IMG/VR virus record: IMGVR_UViG_3300035034_003247 | Location: 1 to 35,017 of that record | DNA: 35,017 bases | From: a virus | Strand: one strand, 5' to 3' | In this document: in pieces, positions 30,081 to 35,017 of the stretch | Layout of the letters: the number at the start of each line of letters is the position of its first letter | Numbering within the stretch: position 1 is the first letter of the stretch | Position numbers and translations under genes: made by a program | The notes under the pieces: model-generated | Database searches by the model: none | What the model saw: only the letters and a program-made list of their open reading frames with translations | Told to the model about the DNA's origin: nothing

Positions 30081-30158
30081 CTAGATCAGCCCCGTGACAA
30101 CCATGAAGATCGTGACGGCCACACCGATGACAACGCCCTGAATGACGTAGGTCAGCAT
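30081..30158 (-). CDS. Tiny hydrophobic ORF, 25 aa, single TM
   Basis: In the gap after the large terminase there is an ATG at 30158 followed by 24 further codons and TAG. The product, MLTYVIQGVVIGVAVTIFMV plus VTGLI, is one uninterrupted membrane helix. The ribosome site is weak (GGA close to the ATG), so coupling to terminase translation (stop 18 bases upstream) would be needed. No neighbouring ORF explains the hydrophobicity. Real gene or chance cannot be decided; T at the second codon position is strongly enriched, as expected for a membrane peptide. Confidence 0.4.
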   Translation of the reverse strand: MLTYVIQGVVIGVAVTIFMVVTGLI

Positions 30159-30175
30159 CAGTCCGACAAGGGTCC

Positions 30176-32845
30176 TCAGTAGCCGCCCACGAACTGGTCG
30201 ATCACGCTGGTGACCTTCTCCTCGCGGTCGCGGGCCTCGTAGACCTGCGGCAGTGTGATGCCCGCGACGAGCAGCTTCGCGGCGTCCAGCGTGTGGAGGC
30301 CGCCCTGCGAGTAGGACCGGCGCCCCTTGCCGTACGGGTCGCCGGACGTCTTCTCGATGCGGTAGGTCTGCCCCTGGAACTCACCGATGAGCTCGCGGTC
30401 GAACGGGATCCGGATGCGCTTGCGGTCGACGAAGTCGTTGCGCAAAACGTCCGTTGCGTGCTCGACGAAGCGACGCTCGATGACCAGGTCGGCCTGCGTC
30501 TCCTTGCCCTCAAGCTCGCGGTCCTCGAAGTCGACGGGGACCTTCTCGTCGAAGGTCCAGCCCCACAGCTTCTCCTCGCCGTGCTCACGGACGAGGGACT
30601 GGTAGATCGGGAAGCCGATGCCGCCGCGGTCGATCGAGAACCTCTTGAGCTTCCCGTAGCGCTCGAAGAGCTCGCGCACGATGGCGCGCTGTAGGTCCTC
30701 CTCGATCCGCTCCAGCGTCACGCGGAGCAGCAGGTCGATGCCGCCATCCTTGCGCTGGCCGGCGATGAGGATCTCGCTCGGGTGGTTCGTCAAGCCGACG
30801 TCCATGCCGCCGAAGTAGGCGCCGTAGGAGGCCGCCTTGGTGCCCGCCCCCCAGCCGCGGTGCGTTCCCGGGATCCCGTCGAGGGTCTGGGAGACCAGCG
30901 CGAGCTTCGCAGCCTCGTCGCCGGCGTCCTCCAGCATCTCGGCGTTGATCCGCATGTGCTTGTAGACGTCGACGTTGTACTCGGACCCCTGGTCCTGGTC
31001 CACGCAGTCCATGAGGCGCGCGAGGACGAAGACGGCGTTCGTGAGGTCGCCGTGCTCGCCGTAGATGTTGCGCTTGTAGTCCGGGTTCTGGCGGCTGGAG
31101 CCGTACTGCTGGATCTTCTCCTCGCGCTCCTCCGGGGACCACGAGGGGCGGTTCATGCCCATGAGCTGGTGCACGGTCCACTGGCTGTCCGGGCGGCTGA
31201 TCTTGTAGAACTCGTCGCGCACACCGCGGGCCACGCCGTGGCAGAGGAACATCGAGCCCTCACTCCAGCGGTTGCGGGCCTCGATGATCTCGGTCCAGCC
31301 GGCGACGGGGTAGTCCTGCGCTTCGTCCAGCTCGATGATGAGCGAGTGCATACCCTTCACGCCCTTGCCGTCACGGCCCGGGAGGCGGCTGATGATCACG
31401 GCGCCGTTGGCGAAGCGAGCGGTCCAGTGGGGCTGACGCTTGATCCCCTGCCCCTTCTTGCGGGAGACCATCTCGCGCCCGAGACGCACCGAGAGGATCC
31501 GCTGCTCGACCTTGTCGGTGATCGGCTGGAGGTGGTTCAGCTCCGGCGCCGTCAGCAGCATCTCGCGACCCGGGTAGTTGAACGGGAAGGCGAAGGCGCG
31601 CATCTGGATGCGCTGGGTCTTGCCCACCGCTCGTCCGCAGGAGTCGGCCTGCATGGAGTCCTCGCACGAGAACCACGGCCACTGGTAGTCCCACAGGCGA
31701 TAGATCCCGTCCTCGCGCTCCTCGTCCACCCAGCAGTTGTGCACGAGCACACCGTTGGCGACGAACGAGTGATCCTCCTCGACGCCGATGTCGTAGACCC
31801 GGCGCATCCCGACTTCCTCATACCCCTTGAGTGGCGACCACTGCACCCCCTCCTCGAAGGTCGACAGGCCCCCACTGGTCGCCATCGTGAGATACCAGAT
31901 GTCAGCAGCCTCGACGGTCGTCTCGAACTTCTCCCTCTGGCCACCCCGCTCGAAAGTGGTGGACACGCTCCACCCGATCGTCGCAGCAAGCACCCGCAGG
32001 TCACAGGCGAGTCGCTCCGAGACCGTGCTTGCCTCCCAGCGACCACCACCGTCGGGGGAGTAGCCGTCCCCCGACAGGTAGCCGTCCATCAACGCGACCC
32101 TCAGGTTCTCCTTGCTGCTCAACCACGTCGGCGTCAGGCTCTTGTTCTGGGCGCCCCCCTGTGGAAGCCAATCGAACCAGGTCTTACTGCTGATGCCCAC
32201 GCTGACGCACTCGTCGCTCTGTGTTCCCGAGACCCAGAACGGCCCCACCCCGGCGTCGCTCATCCGACGCTCGAACTCGTCCAGATCGCGCGTTCGCACA
32301 GCCCAGGAGACGGAATATCCGGCGCGGTGGTGGTGGTACTTGCTGCCATCCGCGATCCAGCGGCCGTACAACCACGCTTCAGCCTCCAAGCACGTCACCT
32401 GATCGCCAACAACCTCGCTCGGCGTCCCGTAACGGGCATTGCGGATGCGCCCTCGGCTGCCGTACTCCGTCGCGTCGACGCGCGTCCACTCCGGTGATTC
32501 GAGGAACACCAGACGATGTCCCTCGACAGACTTGAGGCCCTGCCGAGCAGCGCGCGACCAGAGCTGGTGGTCCGGCGTGAGCACGAGCGAGGCGAGACCG
32601 ACGCCACGCAGCTCCACCACCGGCTTGACGCCCATGTCGGTGACATGCTGCACCGCGCGCCAGCGCCCCCTGTGCGTCAGCACCTCGTCCCCGACCGTCA
32701 CGTCCTCGATCGGCACGTGACCACGTCGAGTCAGCACCATTGACCCCTCGGCGATGCAGAACTCGGCGAGGTCGATGCCGCTCGGGTCGTCGAGGATCGC
32801 AGCGAGGTAGAGCTCCTCCTCGTCCAGCCCCGTCAGCGCGACCAT
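30176..32845 (-). CDS. terL: Terminase large subunit, intein-containing precursor
   Basis: The packaging motor, made as an 889-residue precursor and reduced to 548 residues after removal of a 341-residue intein. ATG at 32845 (TGATG overlap with the preceding stop, GAGGGGG 7 bases upstream) is preferred to the start at 32872 inside the previous gene. In the spliced protein: an adenine-binding region LWDYQWPWF just before Walker A GRAVGKT (about 63-69), Walker B LIIELDEAQD with Asp166/Glu167, then a nuclease domain with FGGMDVG, FSIDRGGIG and LHTLDAAKLL carrying the acidic residues of the RNase-H-like fold. The intein breaks the N-terminal region about 32 residues before Walker A, so unspliced protein should be inactive. 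Confidence 0.95.
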   Translation of the reverse strand: MVALTGLDEEELYLAAILDDPSGIDLAEFCIAEGSMVLTRRGHVPIEDVTVGDEVLTHRGRWRAVQHVTDMGVKPVVELRGVGLASLVLTPDHQLWSRAARQGLKSVEGHRLVFLESPEWTRVDATEYGSRGRIRNARYGTPSEVVGDQVTCLEAEAWLYGRWIADGSKYHHHRAGYSVSWAVRTRDLDEFERRMSDAGVGPFWVSGTQSDECVSVGISSKTWFDWLPQGGAQNKSLTPTWLSSKENLRVALMDGYLSGDGYSPDGGGRWEASTVSERLACDLRVLAATIGWSVSTTFERGGQREKFETTVEAADIWYLTMATSGGLSTFEEGVQWSPLKGYEEVGMRRVYDIGVEEDHSFVANGVLVHNCWVDEEREDGIYRLWDYQWPWFSCEDSMQADSCGRAVGKTQRIQMRAFAFPFNYPGREMLLTAPELNHLQPITDKVEQRILSVRLGREMVSRKKGQGIKRQPHWTARFANGAVIISRLPGRDGKGVKGMHSLIIELDEAQDYPVAGWTEIIEARNRWSEGSMFLCHGVARGVRDEFYKISRPDSQWTVHQLMGMNRPSWSPEEREEKIQQYGSSRQNPDYKRNIYGEHGDLTNAVFVLARLMDCVDQDQGSEYNVDVYKHMRINAEMLEDAGDEAAKLALVSQTLDGIPGTHRGWGAGTKAASYGAYFGGMDVGLTNHPSEILIAGQRKDGGIDLLLRVTLERIEEDLQRAIVRELFERYGKLKRFSIDRGGIGFPIYQSLVREHGEEKLWGWTFDEKVPVDFEDRELEGKETQADLVIERRFVEHATDVLRNDFVDRKRIRIPFDRELIGEFQGQTYRIEKTSGDPYGKGRRSYSQGGLHTLDAAKLLVAGITLPQVYEARDREEKVTSVIDQFVGGY
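31736..32758 (-). mobile_element. Intein with LAGLIDADG homing endonuclease
   Basis: In-frame insertion of 341 codons. N-terminal splice block begins CIAEGSMVLTRRG with Cys1 (TGC at 32758-32756); block B LVLTPDHQLW contains the conserved T-x-x-H; the endonuclease blocks are LYGRWIADGSK and LMDGYLSGDGYS, each with its acidic residue; blocks F and G are VYDIGVEEDHSFVANG and VLVHN followed by extein Cys+1 (TGC at 31735-31733). Penultimate His and terminal Asn are present, so both splicing and homing activity look intact. Flanking exteins read ...DLAEF/CWVDEE.... Boundaries are exact from the motifs; activity is inferred. Confidence 0.95.
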
Positions 32846-33066
32846 CAGCCAGCCCCCTCGACTCGTCGCCACCCCTGGTCTTCGCCCCCGTAGATGTCGA
32901 CCATCTGGCGCATGAAGGAGGGCCCTGACGCCACACCTGCCGGCCCGGAGCCGGTGACGATGACCTCGTCATCACGCTGCGTGGCAACGAGCCCGCGGCG
33001 GCGTCCCCACGCCACCGCGAGCTCGGCCCGTGTGTAGCTCTCGCACCTCAGGATCCACTTCATCAC
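32845..33066 (-). CDS. Small hypothetical protein, 73 aa
   Basis: Starts at GTG 33066 (GTGA overlap with the stop of the gene before) or ATG 33063 one codon later; stop shares a base with the terminase ATG. A small basic protein (RAELAVAWGRRRGLVATQRD; PSFMRQMVDIYGGEDQGWRR) without recognised motifs. It is translationally coupled between the two terminase genes and may aid packaging; this is by position only. Confidence 0.7.
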   Translation of the reverse strand: MMKWILRCESYTRAELAVAWGRRRGLVATQRDDEVIVTGSGPAGVASGPSFMRQMVDIYGGEDQGWRRVEGAG

Positions 33067-33710
33067 AGCTCCCTAACCCAGTAACGCTGGTTGTTGAGGC
33101 GGAACTTCTCGTCGATCTCCTCGAACTCGGGGATCGCCTTGGTGCGAATCCAGTCAAGGATCTCGGCCTCGGACTCGAACCCGAGCTTCTCGCGTTCCTC
33201 CTGGTCCGAGCGGTCGTACGCCCCGATGATCGCGGCGAGCTCGTTGAACAGCGAGAGCGCCTTGATCACCTGCGTCTCACGGTGGACGCCGAACATCTTG
33301 GCCCGCTGCTTCAGCTCCGCGAGGTACTTCGCTGGCGAGTCGAGGTTGCGCGTCGCGTCTCGGGACGCCTTGTCGAGCCCCATCGAGGACTTGAGCCGCG
33401 TCAGCTCGGCGGAGTACTCCTTGATCGAGCGACGCAACTTCTCGGCGTCGTCGTCGATGATGAGGCCGCCGTAGTCCTTGCCGCTGACGATCCACTGCGT
33501 CCAGCGGTAGATCATCAGCTCGAGCACCAGCACGCGGTCGAGGTCGGCGTAGTCGGTGTGCTCGGTGAACTGCGTGTTCGAGAGGTAGGTGTCCCGCGCG
33601 CTCTCGAACCAGTCGGCCTCGGCCTGGTTCATCACCTCGAGGTCGGTTCCGGCGACCTGCGACACGGTGGCGCCACTACCGGTGGTGGTGATCGGTGGGA
33701 CTGCACTCAC
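33063..33710 (-). CDS. Putative terminase small subunit, 215 aa
   Basis: GTG at 33710 overlaps the resolvase stop by 4 bases; longer readings upstream overlap the resolvase gene. Helical protein with LDRVLVLELMIYRWTQWIVS, then SAELTRLKSSMGLDKASRDA, a pattern close to the helix-turn-helix and KSSMGLD(K)ASRD segment of P27-like small terminases, and a charged C-terminal half (FESEAEILDWIRTKAIPEFE). One small gene separates it from the large terminase. It would recognise the pac or cos site. Moderate confidence; position is the strongest argument. Confidence 0.65.
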   Translation of the reverse strand: MSAVPPITTTGSGATVSQVAGTDLEVMNQAEADWFESARDTYLSNTQFTEHTDYADLDRVLVLELMIYRWTQWIVSGKDYGGLIIDDDAEKLRRSIKEYSAELTRLKSSMGLDKASRDATRNLDSPAKYLAELKQRAKMFGVHRETQVIKALSLFNELAAIIGAYDRSDQEEREKLGFESEAEILDWIRTKAIPEFEEIDEKFRLNNQRYWVREL

Positions 33711-34198
33711 GAGAGGCCATCCAGTGCCGAGAGGTGGGACTGGGGGAAGGTAGGGGCGTTGGATCGCCCGAGGTGGTTCATGGCCAGGGCCCACAGCAGC
33801 CAGGCGTCAGCCTCGTCGGAGTTGTCGAACGTCCGTTGCGAGCGGCTGGTCGCCGAGCTGATCATCAGCTCCTTGCTCGCGTTGCCCTTGCCGGCGCCGA
33901 ACTTCTTGAGCGTCGAGGGCGGCACGACGACCATCCTCACGCCGGAGTAGTGGGCCGCGAGGCGCAGCACGCCGCCGAGCTCCCCGATCTGGTGGGACTG
34001 GTTGGCGCGGGCGTAGGCGTACCCCTCGAGGTAGACCACGTCGGCGTCGACGATGCGCTCGAGGAACCAGAGCTCGAGCTCGGCGAGACGCTCGACGCCC
34101 TTCTTCTTCGGTCGGACAACGCCCGTTGAACCGTCATCCAGGGCGAACCCGGTGCTCGTCAGGCTGGCGTCGACGGCCAGCAACCGAAGCCGACTCAC
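33707..34198 (-). CDS. RuvC-like Holliday junction resolvase
   Basis: A 163-residue RNase-H-fold resolvase. Acidic motifs: Asp10 in LAVDASLTSTGFAL, Glu58 in VVYLEGYAYARANQS, and Asp128/Asp131 in NSDEADAWLLWALA; the basic PPSTLKKFGAGKGNASKE segment is characteristic of phage RuvC-like enzymes. It cuts branched DNA before or during packaging, and it stands directly upstream of the terminase genes. GTG at 34198 overlaps the preceding stop (GTGA). Confidence 0.9.
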   Translation of the reverse strand: MSRLRLLAVDASLTSTGFALDDGSTGVVRPKKKGVERLAELELWFLERIVDADVVYLEGYAYARANQSHQIGELGGVLRLAAHYSGVRMVVVPPSTLKKFGAGKGNASKELMISSATSRSQRTFDNSDEADAWLLWALAMNHLGRSNAPTFPQSHLSALDGLS

Positions 34199-34383
34199 TG
34201 CTTGGCCAGCGTGGCGTGCACGTACATGCGCGGCGAACGGAGCTTGTAGAGCAACTCCCCGAGGCGCAACTCAGCGGGGCACCGGCCCTCGTCGTCGAGT
34301 GCGATGGTGATCTTGGTCCCGTCGAAGGCGCCGCCGACGAGGTCGGCCTGCACGATGGGGTCCCACTCGCGGTCATCAGTCAT
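34195..34383 (-). CDS. Small hypothetical protein, 62 aa
   Basis: ATG at 34383 overlaps the previous stop by 4 bases (ATGA); stop overlaps the resolvase GTG. Sequence includes ADLVGGAFDGTKITIALDDE and LLYKLRSPRMYVHATLAKQ, suggesting a small beta-rich fold. No family recognised. Confidence 0.7.
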   Translation of the reverse strand: MTDDREWDPIVQADLVGGAFDGTKITIALDDEGRCPAELRLGELLYKLRSPRMYVHATLAKQ

Positions 34384-34586
34384 GCGTCGTGCTCGTCGTA
34401 ATCGCGCTCGAAGACCCACTGGTCGTGCGACTTGACCTTCAGCCGATCGGGCGGATGAACGTCCGCGAAGAACTCACTGGCGGGCCACTCGCCGGCGTCG
34501 TGCGGCCAGGTCCGTTCGGCCCAGTCAAGTGCCGCGCCGATGGCGTGCACCTCGTGCGCCCAGATGATCTTGCTCGGATCACTCAC
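34380..34586 (-). CDS. Small hypothetical protein, 68 aa
   Basis: GTG at 34586 overlaps the preceding gene end by 8 bases. Acidic, Trp-rich (IIWAHEVHAIGAALDWAERT; DRLKVKSHDQWVFERDYDEH). No recognised motif. Part of a run of tightly overlapped small genes before the resolvase. Confidence 0.65.
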   Translation of the reverse strand: MSDPSKIIWAHEVHAIGAALDWAERTWPHDAGEWPASEFFADVHPPDRLKVKSHDQWVFERDYDEHDA

Positions 34587-35001
34587 TGGCTGCCTTCACT
34601 ACGGCGGCGTCGAGCTCTGTTGCAAGGCGCTCAAGATCGGCGCGCATCTGCTCGGCTTCACGGATCGCCTTCTTGACCTTGCGCTTCATGGCCCAACGAG
34701 AGGCGACACTCTGGTCGCCAGACAGCGCGCCGAGCGCGAAGGACATGGCGTTCTCGAGCTCGCCAGAGCGATCGGGCGAAGCCTCCTTGCGAGCCTCGTG
34801 CCAGTCGGGTGTGTAGGCCCACCACGTCCCAGTGGCGCCCGTGCCGAGCCTGGCGGAGGCCCACAGCATCGCCTCGATGTCCTTCGGGCTCGCGAAGGCG
34901 CTGCTGGCCGCGATCGTGTCCCACGTCTCGCTGGAGCAGTGCAGGACGAAGCGAGTGATGTCGCCGGCCGGCATCACGCTCACGTAGTTGACCTGCCCCA
35001 C
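34579..35001 (-). CDS. Hypothetical protein, 140 aa or longer
   Basis: GTG at 35001 has GGAGGA 10 bases upstream and is the chosen start, but the frame stays open to the right edge, so a start outside the window is possible. Contains SETWDTIAASSAFASPKDIE, a Trp pair in GTGATGTWWAYTPDWHEARK and a basic helical C-terminus (RWAMKRKVKKAIREAEQMRA). Family not recognised. Confidence 0.65.
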   Translation of the reverse strand: MGQVNYVSVMPAGDITRFVLHCSSETWDTIAASSAFASPKDIEAMLWASARLGTGATGTWWAYTPDWHEARKEASPDRSGELENAMSFALGALSGDQSVASRWAMKRKVKKAIREAEQMRADLERLATELDAAVVKAASE

Positions 35002-35017
35002 CGGCAGCGAGTCCTCC

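Noticed and set aside
31736-32758. Absence of the dispersed motif in the intein as proof of recent arrival
   Set aside because: About one copy would be expected in 1 kb of coding sequence, and longer motif-free stretches exist elsewhere (23,768-26,592), so the absence is not informative.

Overview
The window is a 35-kb section of a tailed double-stranded DNA phage (siphovirus type) of a high-GC actinobacterium. By eye about two thirds of the bases are G or C. GTG and TTG starts are common, genes abut or overlap by 1, 4 or 8 bases, and every supported gene lies on the minus strand, so the window reads biologically from right to left. No lysB-type esterase, tRNA, integrase or repressor is visible here, and the host genus cannot be fixed from this section.

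Layout in reading direction. (1) 35,001-33,707: small unknown genes and a RuvC-like Holliday-junction resolvase. (2) 33,710-30,176: packaging genes: putative small terminase, a 73-residue unknown, and a large terminase split by a full-length 341-residue intein with a LAGLIDADG endonuclease. A 25-codon transmembrane ORF and a 129-residue unknown follow. (3) 29,637-24,584: portal, putative capsid protease, scaffold, decoration-like protein and major capsid protein, then a strong hairpin. (4) 24,512-21,244: head completion and head-tail connection, including a 49-residue zinc-ribbon protein. (5) 21,155-4,837: major tail protein, a UUCG hairpin, tail-assembly chaperones made by -1 frameshifting, a 1,970-residue tape measure (predicting a tail near 300 nm), and five tail-tip or fibre proteins. 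(6) 4,826-2,607: a 64-residue unknown, an amidase endolysin and three membrane proteins forming a lysis cassette. (7) 2,472-1: after a likely promoter, a Cas4-like Fe-S nuclease, a 98-residue unknown and a RecA/Sak4-like ATPase ending in a long Pro-Glu repeat that runs off the left edge.

The most unusual feature is not a gene. A 10-bp interrupted palindrome, AAC-N4-GTT, usually AACNNNCGTT and often AACGNNCGTT, occurs 46 times by my reading. About 3 would be expected from base composition. It falls in all three codon phases inside genes, and it sits in 8 of the 9 intergenic gaps of 35 bases or more. One copy has the full form TCGAAC-N4-GTTCGA, identical to the actinobacterial LexA (SOS) consensus. 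The pattern recalls the stoperators of Cluster A mycobacteriophages but with a different sequence. It suggests a genome-wide binding site for a repressor or DNA-organising protein encoded outside this window or by the host.
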